A stretch of 51,082 bases of DNA from Candidatus Omnitrophota bacterium (lineage in GTDB: Bacteria; Omnitrophota; Gorgyraeia; Zapsychrales; Fredricksoniimonadaceae). The notes beneath the pieces were generated by a model, which saw nothing but the letters and a program-made list of their open reading frames with translations, had not been told where the DNA came from and did no database searches. Where the stretch lies: positions 1-51,082 of the forward strand of contig JACQCF010000028.1 in assembly GCA_016201795.1 (NCBI GenBank), given 5' to 3'. Below are positions 34,561 through 43,381 of this stretch, piece by piece; position 1 is the first letter of the stretch, and every line of letters begins with the position of its first letter. A program made the translations under genes and the position numbers.

Positions 34561-35850
34561 ATGAATATCTTAGTGATTGGTTCAGGCGGACGGGAACACG
34601 CCCTGTGCTGGAAAATCAAGCAGAGCCTTAAAGTCAAAAAACTTTACTGTGCGCCGGGAAACGGCGGCATCGCGCAGGTGGCCGAATGCGTTGCTGTGGC
34701 CGCAGAAGACATCGACGGTTTATTGAAATTTGCTTTATCTAAAAAGATTGATTTGACCGTTGTCGGGCCGGAGGCCGCGCTGGTTAAAGGCGTGGTGGAT
34801 GCGTTTGCGCAAAAGGGCCTGAAGATTTTCGGCCCCAGCCGTGAAGCGGCCCAACTAGAAGGCAGCAAAGTGTTTGCCAAAGAGTTCATGCACCGGCGCA
34901 ATATCCCCACCGCTGTTTATAAAATTTTCGCGAGCGCCTTTGAGGCTCTAAAGTTTTTAGACAAGGCCCAGTTTCCCGTGGTGGTTAAAGCCGACGGGAT
35001 TGCCGCGGGCAAAGGCGTTTATGTCTGCGACCATTTAAAAAAAGCGCGCCAGGCCATTGATGAGATCATGGTGCAAAAGATTTTTGGGAACGCCGGCAAT
35101 CAAGTGGTCATTGAAGAATGCCTGCAGGGCCAGGAGGCCTCGGTATTGGCCATTTGCGACGGCAAACATTTTTTTGTTTTACCCAGCGCCCAGGACCATA
35201 AACGTATTTTCGACGATGATTTAGGGCCTAATACCGGCGGCATGGGCTCTTACTCTCCGGCGCCGGCGGTAACAGCCAAACTTTTAGATACCGTTATCGT
35301 GCGCATCATTGAGCCGGCGGTGCGGGGTATGTATCAGGAAGGAATACCATTTAAAGGTGTTTTGTACGCGGGGTTAATGTTAACCGACAACGGGCCTTTT
35401 GTGCTAGAATTTAATACTCGTTTTGGCGATCCGGAAACACAGAGCATTTTGCCGCGGCTCAAAAGCGATCTGGTGGAAATGATGCTGGCTGCCTGCGACG
35501 GCAGGCTTAGTGAATTAAAAGTGCAATGGGATCCTCGCTCTTGCGTTTGTGTGGTGGTCACCTCCGGCGGTTATCCGGGCCCATACAAGAGTGGTTTTGA
35601 AATCACCGGTTTATCCGACGTCAATGACCCTGAAATAGTTGTTTTTCATGCCGGCACTAAAAATGACGGCGGTACTTTAGTGACCGCGGGTGGAAGGGTT
35701 CTGGGGGTTACTGGTTTAGACAAGAGCCTTGAGGCGGCCATCAGCAAAGTCTATGAGGCTATTGATAAAATCCATTTTGAGCATATGTTTTTTAGACGCG
35801 ATATCGGGCAGAGGGCTTTAAAGCTAACTATTAACAAACATGAAAACTAA
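34561..35850 (+). CDS. purD: Phosphoribosylamine-glycine ligase
   Basis: 429 residues. PurD makes GAR from phosphoribosylamine, glycine and ATP. N-terminal GSGGREHALCWKI, the ATP-grasp segments VVKADGIAAGKGVYVC and GPNTGGMGSYSPAP, and LEFNTRFGDPETQ are visible. No strong ribosome site precedes the ATG, which follows the palindromic element directly. Its end overlaps the Sua5-phosphatase fusion by 11 bp. purF, purE, purN and purH are not in the window. Confidence 0.96.
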   Translation: MNILVIGSGGREHALCWKIKQSLKVKKLYCAPGNGGIAQVAECVAVAAEDIDGLLKFALSKKIDLTVVGPEAALVKGVVDAFAQKGLKIFGPSREAAQLEGSKVFAKEFMHRRNIPTAVYKIFASAFEALKFLDKAQFPVVVKADGIAAGKGVYVCDHLKKARQAIDEIMVQKIFGNAGNQVVIEECLQGQEASVLAICDGKHFFVLPSAQDHKRIFDDDLGPNTGGMGSYSPAPAVTAKLLDTVIVRIIEPAVRGMYQEGIPFKGVLYAGLMLTDNGPFVLEFNTRFGDPETQSILPRLKSDLVEMMLAACDGRLSELKVQWDPRSCVCVVVTSGGYPGPYKSGFEITGLSDVNDPEIVVFHAGTKNDGGTLVTAGGRVLGVTGLDKSLEAAISKVYEAIDKIHFEHMFFRRDIGQRALKLTINKHEN

Positions 35851-36904
35851 GGTTCTAAAGATTAACCCTGCTGTACCGGAGCCGGAGAAAATTGCCGAGG
35901 CGGCGCGTATGATCCGCCAGGGCGGGTTGGTCATTTTTCCGACGGAAACCGTCTACGGCATCGCGGTGGATGCCAATAATCCCAAGGCGATGGAGCGCCT
36001 CTCCATTGTCAAACATCGTTCCTCGGCCAAGCGGTTTTCCATTTTAGTCGCCCAACGCGGGATCATCGAGAATTACGGTTCTTATACCGAACCGGATCTA
36101 TATAAGCTTATTGATAAATATTGGCCGGGGCCTTTGACCGTCATTGTGCCGTCCAAAACGCCGGGGGATACGGTGGGGGTCCGCATGCCGGATCACACCA
36201 TTGCCCTGCGGTTAGTCGAGGAAAGCGCATGCACCATTGCCGCGCCGTCGGCGAATCTGGAAGACAAAAAAGCGCCGACGAATTTACCGGAGGCGCTACA
36301 GGATTTGGACGGCCAGGTGGATTTGGCCATTGACGGGGGGCCGGTAGAATTCGGCATATCCTCGACGATCGTAGATTTTACCAAACCCAAGCCGACGGTG
36401 ACCCGTGAAGGGGTGATCAGCCAGTCGGATGTGGACCGCACCATCCATAAAAAAACGGTGCTGTTTGTCTGTACCGGCAATAGCTGCCGTTCGGTGATGG
36501 CGGAATATCTTTTGAAGGCCAAGTTGGTCGGTCGTAACGACGTGGAGGTGATCTCCGCCGGCACCAGCGTGTTTTTTAAATCCGGCGCCAGCCAGGAAAC
36601 GATCGCGGTTTTGCGCGAGCGCGGCATTAACGCGGTAGCGCATGCGGCTAAATCTTTGGGCCGGATTATGCTGCGTAAGGCAGATTTAATTTTTGCCATG
36701 ACCAGGGCGCACCGTATGCAGATTCTAGACCATGTGCCTTATGTGGAAAAACGGCTGTATCTTTTAAAGGAATTTTGTCATCAGCCCTCGGGCGCTGAGT
36801 TGGATTTGGATATTTTGGATCCCATCGGTCAGTCGCATGGGGCCTATCAGGATTGTTTACTGATGATCAACGAAGCGGTTGAAAAAATTGTGGGGCTTTT
36901 ATAA
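35840..36904 (+). CDS. Fused Sua5/YwlC threonylcarbamoyl-AMP synthase and low-MW phosphatase
   Basis: 354 residues. Residues 1-200 form a YrdC/Sua5 domain that makes threonylcarbamoyl-AMP for the t6A tRNA modification (PTETVYGI, KHRSSAKRFSILV, APSANLEDKKAPT). Residues 206-354 form a low-molecular-weight phosphatase with P-loop C211-TGNSC-R217 and the general-acid motif DPIGQSHGAY. In Bacillus the separate genes ywlC and ywlE lie in the same order before rpiB and glyA, as here, so this looks like a fusion of that cluster. YwlE removes phosphate from arginine; the target here is unknown. Confidence 0.92.
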   Translation: MKTKVLKINPAVPEPEKIAEAARMIRQGGLVIFPTETVYGIAVDANNPKAMERLSIVKHRSSAKRFSILVAQRGIIENYGSYTEPDLYKLIDKYWPGPLTVIVPSKTPGDTVGVRMPDHTIALRLVEESACTIAAPSANLEDKKAPTNLPEALQDLDGQVDLAIDGGPVEFGISSTIVDFTKPKPTVTREGVISQSDVDRTIHKKTVLFVCTGNSCRSVMAEYLLKAKLVGRNDVEVISAGTSVFFKSGASQETIAVLRERGINAVAHAAKSLGRIMLRKADLIFAMTRAHRMQILDHVPYVEKRLYLLKEFCHQPSGAELDLDILDPIGQSHGAYQDCLLMINEAVEKIVGLL

Positions 36905-37356
36905 TGAAAATTTTTGTGGGCGCGGACCACCGCGGTTTTGAATTAAAGAAAAAAGTTATCGGGGCGCTTGAACATAAAGGCCACGAAGTCATCGACGTTG
37001 GCGCACATACTCAAGGGGAGGTTTGCGATTATCCGCAATTTTCTTACGAGGTCGCAACTCAAGTAGCTAAGAACCCTGACTCACGAGGGATTTTAGTGTG
37101 CATGAGCGGCATAGGCCATAGCATTGCTGCCAATAAGGTGCCGGGTGCTTACGCGGCGCTGTGTTACAACAAAGAAGCCGCTGCTTTATCGCGCCAGCAT
37201 AACAACGCGAATATTTTAGTGGTAGGTTCCAAATTCGTCCCTGAAGCAGAGCTTTTAGAGATCGTCAAGGTGTGGTTGTCATCTTCCTTTGAAGGGGAAC
37301 GTCACCTACGTCGTACAGAACAAATTAAGAAAATTGAGAGGGAGTTTTTAAAATGA
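36904..37356 (+). CDS. rpiB: Ribose-5-phosphate isomerase B
   Basis: 150 residues. RpiB interconverts ribose-5-phosphate and ribulose-5-phosphate. [49 protein letters not shown] and [16 protein letters not shown] are family hallmarks. The GxG loop has SGIGHSI, where most members have SGTGIGM, a small change near the active-site cysteine. Shares a base with the upstream fusion gene and overlaps glyA by four. Confidence 0.93.
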   Translation: MKIFVGADHRGFELKKKVIGALEHKGHEVIDVGAHTQGEVCDYPQFSYEVATQVAKNPDSRGILVCMSGIGHSIAANKVPGAYAALCYNKEAAALSRQHNNANILVVGSKFVPEAELLEIVKVWLSSSFEGERHLRRTEQIKKIEREFLK

Positions 37357-38588
37357 ATCATTTAAAGGATGTTGATCCGGATGTTTACCAGGCCATCGAA
37401 GGCGAGCTGAAGCGTCAGAAGAATAACCTGGAGCTGATTGCCTCCGAAAACATTGTTTCACGCGCTGTTCTGGAAGCAGCGGGAACGGTGTTGACCAATA
37501 AATATGCCGAAGGCTACCCGTCGGCCCGCTGGTACAATGGCTGTGAGTATGTGGACACTGTTGAATCCGCCGCTATCGAGCGTGCCAAGAAACTTTTCGG
37601 TGCTGAGCATGTTAATGTGCAGCCGCATTCAGGTTCGCAGGCTAACACCGCCGTGTATATGGCAGCTCTTAAACCCGGTGACACGCTGATGGGTATGGAT
37701 TTGGCCTGTGGCGGGCATTTGACACACGGACTTAAATTCAATATTTCAGGCCGTCTCTATAACATTGTTTCCTATAAGGTCGATCCCAAGACTGAGCGCA
37801 TTGATATGAATGAGGTCGAGCGAGTAGCGCTTGAACATAAACCAAAAATGATTATCGCTGGCTACTCAGCGTATTCACGGGTTTTGGACTTTAAACGTTT
37901 TAGAGAAATTTGTGATAAGGTCGGGGCCTATCTTTTCGTCGACATGGCGCATTTTGCGGGGCTGGTGGCGGCAGGCGTGCATCCTAACCCTGTGCCGTAT
38001 GCCGAGTTTGTGACCACCACCACCCATAAGACTTTACGCGGCCCCCGCGGCGGGATGATTCTTTGCCGCTCGGAGTTCGCCAAAAAAATCGACAGTGCTC
38101 TTTTTCCCGGCATTCAAGGCGGACCTTTGATGCACATCATCGCGGCCAAGGCCGTGGCTTTCAAAGAAGCGCTGGAGCCTTCTTTTAAAGTATATCAACA
38201 GCAGATTGTGGCTAATGCTAAAGCTTTGTCGGCGGCGCTGTCTGCCAAGGGATACCGTATTGTCTCCGGCGGCACCGACAATCATTTGTTCATGGTAGAT
38301 TTACGTTCGAAGAAAATCACGGGCAAAGAAATGGCCACCTTGCTGGACCATGTGCAAATTACCGTGAATAAAAATTTGATTCCTTTTGATACAGAACCAC
38401 CGACGATCACCAGTGGTATTCGCATCGGCACACCGGCGGTGACCAGTCGCGGCATGAAAGAAAAAGAAATGAACCGCATCGCGGATTTGATGGACCGCGC
38501 CGTGGCTCATCGTCAGGATACGAAAGCCCAGGAGGCCATCCGTAAAGAAGTGGAGAGACTGGCTCACGAGTTTCCTATATACGCATGA
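37353..38588 (+). CDS. glyA: Serine hydroxymethyltransferase
   Basis: 411 residues. A PLP enzyme converting serine and tetrahydrofolate to glycine and methylene-tetrahydrofolate, the main one-carbon source for the purine genes just upstream. [45 protein letters not shown] and the PLP lysine in [14 protein letters not shown] are all present. Overlaps rpiB and nrdR by four bases each. Confidence 0.97.
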   Translation: MNHLKDVDPDVYQAIEGELKRQKNNLELIASENIVSRAVLEAAGTVLTNKYAEGYPSARWYNGCEYVDTVESAAIERAKKLFGAEHVNVQPHSGSQANTAVYMAALKPGDTLMGMDLACGGHLTHGLKFNISGRLYNIVSYKVDPKTERIDMNEVERVALEHKPKMIIAGYSAYSRVLDFKRFREICDKVGAYLFVDMAHFAGLVAAGVHPNPVPYAEFVTTTTHKTLRGPRGGMILCRSEFAKKIDSALFPGIQGGPLMHIIAAKAVAFKEALEPSFKVYQQQIVANAKALSAALSAKGYRIVSGGTDNHLFMVDLRSKKITGKEMATLLDHVQITVNKNLIPFDTEPPTITSGIRIGTPAVTSRGMKEKEMNRIADLMDRAVAHRQDTKAQEAIRKEVERLAHEFPIYA

Positions 38589-39067
38589 GATGTCCCAGTT
38601 GTCATTATAAAGATACCAATGTGGTGGACTCGCGCATGAACAGCGATGGCACCTCCATTCGCCGTCGCCGCAAATGTCCCAAATGCGAAGAGCGTTTTAC
38701 CACGTATGAGTACATTGAGCAAGTGCCTTTGATGGTGGTCAAACGCGACGGCCGTCGACAACCATTTGACCACTCGCGTATTTTAAATGGTATAATGAAG
38801 GCGTGTGAGAAGCGGCCGGTGAGCGTGGATCAGATCGAGTCCACGGTTGATGACATTGAGCGGATCATCCGCAAGAAATACGATCAGGAGATCGATTCCA
38901 AAGATATCGGCGAGATGATTATGGATCGTCTCTCCATGATGGATGAAGTCGCTTACGTGCGCTTTGCCTCTGTTTACCGGCAGTTTCGCGACGTTAATCA
39001 GTTTATGGCGGAATTACAAAATATTTTGGGCAAGAAGAAAATGAAAAAAATTAAGAAAGGTAAATAA
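38585..39067 (+). CDS. nrdR: Transcriptional repressor NrdR
   Basis: 160 residues. NrdR represses ribonucleotide reductase genes in response to ATP/dATP. The N-terminal zinc ribbon (CPSC, then CPKC) and [17 protein letters not shown] are followed by an ATP-cone domain ([30 protein letters not shown]). The C-terminus is lysine-rich. ATGA overlap with glyA. Confidence 0.96.
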   Translation: MRCPSCHYKDTNVVDSRMNSDGTSIRRRRKCPKCEERFTTYEYIEQVPLMVVKRDGRRQPFDHSRILNGIMKACEKRPVSVDQIESTVDDIERIIRKKYDQEIDSKDIGEMIMDRLSMMDEVAYVRFASVYRQFRDVNQFMAELQNILGKKKMKKIKKGK

Positions 39068-39076
39068 TTTTTAGAT

Positions 39077-39481
39077 ATGATTCAAGTCGAATTATCCCGT
39101 ATCATTATCGACGAGAAACGCCAAGACCAGGTGATTGTGCTTAAAGAAAAAGACGGCGAGCGCCAGATTCCGATCGTCATCGGTTTTATGGAAGCCTCCA
39201 GCATTAAAATCAAAGTCACCGGCATGGATGTACCGCGGCCCATGACCCATGATCTATTGGTTAATATCATCGAAACCTTAGGAGGCAGAATCGAGAGGGT
39301 TTTGATTGATAAACTCGTGCACAATACCTATTTTGCCAAAATCGAGATGAAAACCAAAGAGGGCGAACTTAAAATTGTCGACGCCCGCCCTTCCGACAGC
39401 ATCGCGATGGCGGTGCGTTTTAAAGCACCTATTTTCGTGGCCGAAGAAGTTTTCGATAAAACGGCCATGAACCCGCAATGA
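39077..39481 (+). CDS. Bifunctional nuclease (BFN/DUF151) domain protein
   Basis: 134 residues. The whole chain matches the DUF151 family: RQIPIVIGFMEASSIKI, RPMTHDLLVNIIETLGGRIERVLIDKL and ARPSDSIAMAVRFKAPIFVAEEV. Related proteins include a nuclease-like domain in Thermotoga and plants; the activity is poorly proven. Cytosolic. It starts nine bases after nrdR and overlaps the CCA enzyme by four. Confidence 0.9.
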   Translation: MIQVELSRIIIDEKRQDQVIVLKEKDGERQIPIVIGFMEASSIKIKVTGMDVPRPMTHDLLVNIIETLGGRIERVLIDKLVHNTYFAKIEMKTKEGELKIVDARPSDSIAMAVRFKAPIFVAEEVFDKTAMNPQ

Positions 39482-40995
39482 ATTTTTTGTTAAGTTTCCC
39501 TCATTTAAAGAAGATTCAGGCTTTGAGTCATCGGCGAAAACTTTCCGTCTATTTGGTCGGTGGTTTCTTACGCGATCAACTTTTAAATCGCGCCGGCTAT
39601 GATTTTGATTTTGCCGTTTCTAAAGATGCCATTTCTCTGGCGCGGGCTTTGGGCCGCGCGATCAAAGGCGCCTTTGTGCTTTTACATGAAGAACATCCTT
39701 GCGGCCGCGTAGTCAAAAAAGAAAAGGGAGTGCTTTGGACTTTTGATTTTTCCAATTTTCGTGCCTCCACGATAGAAAAAGATTTGGGATTGAGGGATTT
39801 TACCATCAATACACTGTGCCTGAATCTCAGAGATATCAACCATACAACAAACTGGATACAAAAGCTTTTAGACTCTCCCCAAGCTGCCAAAGATTTAAAA
39901 CTTCAAACCGTACGTATGGTCGCCCCCAAAGCTTTTGTCGATGATCCTTTGCGCCTGATGCGCGCTTTCAGCCTTTTTGCGCAATTGGGTTTTAAGATCG
40001 AGGCTAAGACTTTTGGGCAAATTCAGAAAAATGTCAAGCTGATTCATAAGGTTTCGATCGAGCGCGTTCGGGAAGAGTGGTTTAAGATTTTATCGTCCCA
40101 GCGTACCTTTGAGACTTTGCTTTTGATGCAAAAGAGCTCTTTATTAGAGCAGGTGATTCCTCAAGTGACGGTCATGAAAGGTGTCCATCAGGGCGGTTAT
40201 CATCATTTGGATGTGTGGCGTCATAGCCTTGAGGTGGTGCGCCAGTTTGAGGAGTTAGTGAATGAAATCAAACTAGAATCACTTGGTGTCATTGCGAGTC
40301 CCGCCAACGGCGGGACGAAGCAATCTTTTAAAAGATCGCCACGTCCCCTTCAGGGACTCGCGATGACACATTTTATTCATGATTACTTGCAGGAAGAGAT
40401 TGCCGGTGGGCATAAGCGCTATGCGCTGCTCAAGTTTGCTTGCCTTTTGCATGATATCGGAAAGCCGGATACCAGGAAAAAAGAAGCCGACCGCATGACG
40501 TTTCACGGCCACGAACATGTGGGTAGCCGCCTTGTGCGTATCATTGCCAAGCAGATGAAGCTTTCCGTCAAAGAAAGACATTTTCTGGAGGATTTGACCA
40601 CCTGGCATTTGCGCCCGGGATATTTGTCGAATTTCAAAAAACCTTCCGAACGGATGATCTTTCGTTTCTTACGCGATACAAAAGAGGAAGCTTTAAGTGT
40701 TTTGCTTTTGTCTTTGGCGGACCAGCGCTCCACCCGTGGGGCGCTGACGACCAAGGCTAAACACCAACATCATCAAAAAATTTGTTGGCAGATGACGGAG
40801 CGGTTTATTCAACAGAAAAACCAAAAGCCCCTGGTGCGTTTGATGACCGGGCATGATTTGATAAAAAAATTGAAATTAAAACCCTCACCGCTGTTTACTA
40901 AGATTTTATGCGGTGTTCAAGAGGCGCAATCGCTTGGAAAAATTTCGACTAAAGAAGAAGCTTTAATTTTGGCCCGAAAAATAGCGAGAATTTAA
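39478..40995 (+). CDS. CCA tRNA nucleotidyltransferase / poly(A) polymerase family, with HD domain
   Basis: 505 residues. The class II nucleotidyltransferase head shows GGFLRDQLLNRAGYDFDFAV with catalytic Asp-x-Asp. The RNA-binding part (VDDPLRLMRAFSLFAQLGF) follows, then an HD domain (LLHDIGKPDTR...FHGHEHVG). It may add CCA, A only, or poly(A); tRNA-Ala in this window needs CCA added, so at least one such enzyme must exist. About 28 residues (GVIASPANGG...LAMTH) are encoded by an 82-bp palindrome and sit just before the HD motif. Overlaps the BFN gene. Confidence 0.9.
   Translation: MNFLLSFPHLKKIQALSHRRKLSVYLVGGFLRDQLLNRAGYDFDFAVSKDAISLARALGRAIKGAFVLLHEEHPCGRVVKKEKGVLWTFDFSNFRASTIEKDLGLRDFTINTLCLNLRDINHTTNWIQKLLDSPQAAKDLKLQTVRMVAPKAFVDDPLRLMRAFSLFAQLGFKIEAKTFGQIQKNVKLIHKVSIERVREEWFKILSSQRTFETLLLMQKSSLLEQVIPQVTVMKGVHQGGYHHLDVWRHSLEVVRQFEELVNEIKLESLGVIASPANGGTKQSFKRSPRPLQGLAMTHFIHDYLQEEIAGGHKRYALLKFACLLHDIGKPDTRKKEADRMTFHGHEHVGSRLVRIIAKQMKLSVKERHFLEDLTTWHLRPGYLSNFKKPSERMIFRFLRDTKEEALSVLLLSLADQRSTRGALTTKAKHQHHQKICWQMTERFIQQKNQKPLVRLMTGHDLIKKLKLKPSPLFTKILCGVQEAQSLGKISTKEEALILARKIARI
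40287..40368. repeat. 82-bp palindromic element in frame within the CCA enzyme gene (family B)
   Basis: TGTCATTGCGAGTCCC (40287-40302) pairs with GGGACTCGCGATGACA (40353-40368), 15 of 16 positions. Inside are CCCGCC-aac-GGCGGG and a central ATCTTTTAAAAGAT dyad, so the whole element folds on itself. TGTCATTGCGAG and GACGAAGCAATC recur in reverse orientation at 44536. Confidence 0.9.
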
Positions 40996-41008
40996 CGGGG
41001 TTTTTTTG

Positions 41009-41641
41009 ATGCGATTATACAAGCTTAACGATGTGGTTTTAAATATTAAAGGCCATGCGACGACGCTGCTCAACGGTCTTTCCTCCAATGGGCTGGATCA
41101 ACCTTTGAACGCGTTTCTCAATCAGCATGGCCGCATTGTCGCCACGTTCCGTCAGCAAAAAATCAGCGATGATGCCTTTTTCATCGTTGTGCCTTCCATC
41201 GCTACTGAGAATTTATTAAGACACCTGGATCGTTATGCCAAACTCAACCGCACTCAAATTCAGACGACACCACTGAAAGCTTATATCGATGTGGATACCG
41301 GCGGTTTATGGTTGAAAGCCCAGGATGTTTCTTCGCAGGTCTCCGATGAGGAATTCACCTTATTTCGGCTTCAAAAGAATATCCCGCTGCTGGGGGTAGA
41401 TTATCAGGCGGAGGAATTTATTTTAAACGTTAGTGAAGATGCGTATGTTTCCTACACCAAGGGCTGTTTTTTAGGCCAGGAGCCGGTATCCAAGGTACAC
41501 AGCCGCTCCAAGCCGACCCGGAAGCTCATCGTTAAATATGAAGACGAATGTACCGACGAAGAAAAAGCCAGCATGACCTCTAAAATCTTGGACCCTCAAA
41601 CCAGACGGATGAAGGGGTTTGTGTTTGTAGGTAATAAATGA
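41009..41641 (+). CDS. YgfZ/GcvT-like folate-binding protein
   Basis: 210 residues from the ATG at 41009; the track starts at a TTG one codon upstream. The YgfZ signature KGCFLGQEP (E. coli KGCYxGQE) is clear, and the fold is the tetrahydrofolate-binding GcvT type. YgfZ helps build or repair certain Fe-S enzymes. At about two thirds of the E. coli length it lacks much of the C-terminal barrel, so it is a shortened form. Last gene of the operon beginning near purD or earlier. Confidence 0.82.
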   Translation: MRLYKLNDVVLNIKGHATTLLNGLSSNGLDQPLNAFLNQHGRIVATFRQQKISDDAFFIVVPSIATENLLRHLDRYAKLNRTQIQTTPLKAYIDVDTGGLWLKAQDVSSQVSDEEFTLFRLQKNIPLLGVDYQAEEFILNVSEDAYVSYTKGCFLGQEPVSKVHSRSKPTRKLIVKYEDECTDEEKASMTSKILDPQTRRMKGFVFVGNK

Positions 41642-41680
41642 AAATGTAGCACGTTTAGAATTAAGTACTACGAAAATATA

Positions 41681-41709
41681 TTGACATACTTTATAATGTA
41701 TGTTATTCT
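41681..41709 (+). promoter_or_regulatory. Promoter of the toxin-antitoxin pair
   Basis: TTGACA (41681-41686), 17-bp spacer, TATTCT (41704-41709). It lies just upstream of the GGGAGG ribosome site of the antitoxin gene. Confidence 0.5.
41684..41703. promoter_or_regulatory. Operator-like palindrome of the toxin-antitoxin operon
   Basis: ACATAC-N8-GTATGT lies between the -35 and -10. This is where an AbrB-type antitoxin, alone or with its toxin, would bind to repress its own operon. The site is seen; its use is inferred. Confidence 0.55.
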
Positions 41710-41733
41710 TTTGATCAAAAGGGAGGACAGGAT

Positions 41734-41985
41734 ATGACGACAACAACCGTAACGGCCAAAGGCCAGGTAGTTATTCCTTCAAGGATTCGCAGGCATTTGA
41801 ATATTAAGAGAGGAACGCGGCTTTGCGTTGTTGAGAAAAACAATAGCATTCTCTTGCAGCCGTTGACGGAGGAGTATTTTGAGAAAGCGGCAGGCGTCTT
41901 AAAAGGAAAAACCAGTCTACGGGTTCTTTTGGAAGAGCGCAGGAGGGAACAAGAGATAGAGGATAGGAAATGGCGAAAATCTTAG
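41734..41985 (+). CDS. AbrB/SpoVT-type antitoxin (VapB-like)
   Basis: 83 residues. The N-terminal swapped-hairpin DNA-binding domain is plain: TVTAKGQVVIPSRIRRHLNIKRGTRLCVVEK. The basic, helical C-terminal tail (SLRVLLEERRREQEIEDRKW) would wrap the toxin and block its active site. GGGAGG lies 8 nt before the ATG. It overlaps the toxin gene by 16 bp, the usual arrangement, and is preceded by a promoter with an embedded palindrome. Confidence 0.9.
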   Translation: MTTTTVTAKGQVVIPSRIRRHLNIKRGTRLCVVEKNNSILLQPLTEEYFEKAAGVLKGKTSLRVLLEERRREQEIEDRKWRKS

Positions 41986-42365
41986 ATACTTCGGCCTTAT
42001 GGGCTTATTTTTCCAAAGAACCTGGTTATGAAAAAGTACGTGATCTTTTTATCAAAGCTGCCAGTGGACAAGCTTTGTTGATGACAACAGTACATTGGGG
42101 GGAGATGTATTATTTATTAGTTCGGGATCATGGTGATCAAGAAGCCGGGGCGATTTGTGCCATGATTGATACATTTCCTTTGGAGATCATACCAGTTGAT
42201 AGAGAACTAGCCCGGCAGGCCGCTTTATATAAAATACAAAAGAAATTACCTTTTGTCGATTCCTTTGCCGCTGCCTTGGCCAAATTACGTAAAGGCGAGC
42301 TCGTGACAGCGGATAAAGATTTCAAAGCGGTAGATGGTGATATCAAAATTATATGGGCGGTATAG
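41970..42365 (+). CDS. PIN-domain ribonuclease toxin (VapC-like)
   Basis: 131 residues. A PIN fold with the acidic active-site set visible as LDTSALWAYF (Asp6), WGEMYY (Glu), FVDSFAAALA (Asp) and TADKDF (Asp). VapC toxins cut tRNA or rRNA when the antitoxin is degraded. It overlaps the antitoxin gene and is probably translationally coupled to it. All four acidic positions are kept, so the toxin looks functional. Confidence 0.92.
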   Translation: MAKILDTSALWAYFSKEPGYEKVRDLFIKAASGQALLMTTVHWGEMYYLLVRDHGDQEAGAICAMIDTFPLEIIPVDRELARQAALYKIQKKLPFVDSFAAALAKLRKGELVTADKDFKAVDGDIKIIWAV

Positions 42366-42510
42366 ATATATTGGGATTTTATTCAAAAACCTTATACGAT
42401 CATGACCTTAGCTCAAATTTTGAGAAAAGGGATTGATCATTGATGCTCGAATCGTTAAAGTTGCTTCTTCATAGGTTCGGTATACAAGGAAAGTGCAGCT
42501 CAAAATAAAT

Positions 42511-43146
42511 ATGATGTTTGATCCGAAAACCCATTGGGAAAACATTTACAAGACCAAATCTTCAAAAGATGTGAGCTGGTATACTCCTCATTTAGAGGAG
42601 TCCTTTCGGATGATCCGGGATCTTGGCCTTTCGAAAGACGCGGAGATTATCGATGTGGGTGGAGGGGCTTCAACTTTGCCCGACGATCTTCTGACGGAAG
42701 GTTATAAAAATATTACAGTCCTTGATATTTCATCTGAAGCCATCAAGGTTTCCAAAGACCGCTTGGGGAATAAAGCGAACTTAATCCACTGGTTAGAAGC
42801 TGACGCTACTATTGTTTCTCTTGAGCCCAACCATTACGATCTTTGGCACGACCGTGCAGTGTTTCATTTCCTAACGAAACCCGAAGACAGGCAAAAATAC
42901 GTTAATAATCTAGGCAAGGCTCTTAAGCCTGGCGGTTATGCTCTGATAGCGACCTTCGGACCGAATGGCCCCTTAAAATGCAGTGGTCTTGGGATCGTTC
43001 GTTATTCGGCCGAGAACCTAAGGCAGGGATTAGGAGAGACGTTTGAATTAGAAAAACACTTTACTGAAATCCACAAGACGCCTTTTGACACGACCCAGGA
43101 ATTCCTCTATTGCCTTTTTAGGAAAGTTGATGCCTTCAAGAACTAA
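42511..43146 (+). CDS. SAM-dependent methyltransferase
   Basis: 211 residues from the ATG at 42511; a GTG at 42493 would add six residues and has AAGGA only 2 nt upstream, so the start is uncertain. SAM motif IIDVGGGASTLPDDLL, VLDISSEAI, the DLWHDRAVFHFL motif and LKPGGYALIATFGPNGP place it in a class I group often annotated as thiopurine/tellurite-resistance-like methyltransferases. Substrate unknown. It stands alone between the toxin pair and the trans-sulfuration gene, in an accessory-looking segment. Confidence 0.85.
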   Translation: MMFDPKTHWENIYKTKSSKDVSWYTPHLEESFRMIRDLGLSKDAEIIDVGGGASTLPDDLLTEGYKNITVLDISSEAIKVSKDRLGNKANLIHWLEADATIVSLEPNHYDLWHDRAVFHFLTKPEDRQKYVNNLGKALKPGGYALIATFGPNGPLKCSGLGIVRYSAENLRQGLGETFELEKHFTEIHKTPFDTTQEFLYCLFRKVDAFKN

Positions 43147-43255
43147 GATGTCTAGGTAGATACCTTGATCCCACCTCTATTTTAAACCACCTGCAAAGAG
43201 AGTCCCGGAGCATTTTCTCTGTCCAGTGAAAATCATTTTCTAATTTTTCCCTGTG

Positions 43256-43264
43256 TGTTACAAT
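43256..43264 (+). promoter_or_regulatory. Extended -10 promoter candidate for the trans-sulfuration gene
   Basis: TGT-TACAAT (TGn plus -10) with only a weak -35 (TTTTCT). It would give a leader of about 110 nt carrying two hairpins before the ATG at 43382. Confidence 0.4.
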
Positions 43265-43281
43265 ACCGCCTTATTAGTCAT

Positions 43282-43318
43282 AAGGTAATCCCTCTCCCGC
43301 CGTTGGCGGGATCGGGAT
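43282..43318. repeat. TCCCGCC...GGCGGGA hairpin upstream of the trans-sulfuration gene (family D)
   Basis: TCCCGCC-gtt-GGCGGGA with outer ATCCC / GGGAT. The TCCCGCC-n3-GGCGGGATCGGGA core matches the insert in purL, and TAAGGTAATCCCTC matches the element after the L,D-transpeptidase gene. Confidence 0.78.
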
Positions 43319-43330
43319 CAATTCGTACTT

Positions 43331-43361
43331 ATAAGTTACATCACTTCGTTCTGTAACTTAT
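43331..43361. repeat. Leader hairpin ATAAGTTACA / TGTAACTTAT
   Basis: A perfect 10-bp stem with an 11-nt loop, 20 bp before the ATG of the trans-sulfuration gene, next to its GAGGAG ribosome site. It could influence translation, or be another palindromic repeat. No SAM or cobalamin riboswitch core is apparent. Confidence 0.55.
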
Positions 43362-43381
43362 GTACTCATTGAGGAGCATAT

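Noticed and set aside
41681-41697. TTGACA followed by TATAAT five bases later as a promoter
   Set aside because: The spacing is far too short for a -35/-10 pair; the TATAAT lies in the operator spacer and TATTCT at 41704 fits better.
43265-43381. Riboswitch in the leader of the trans-sulfuration gene
   Set aside because: Two simple hairpins are present but no SAM, cobalamin or T-box core could be recognised.
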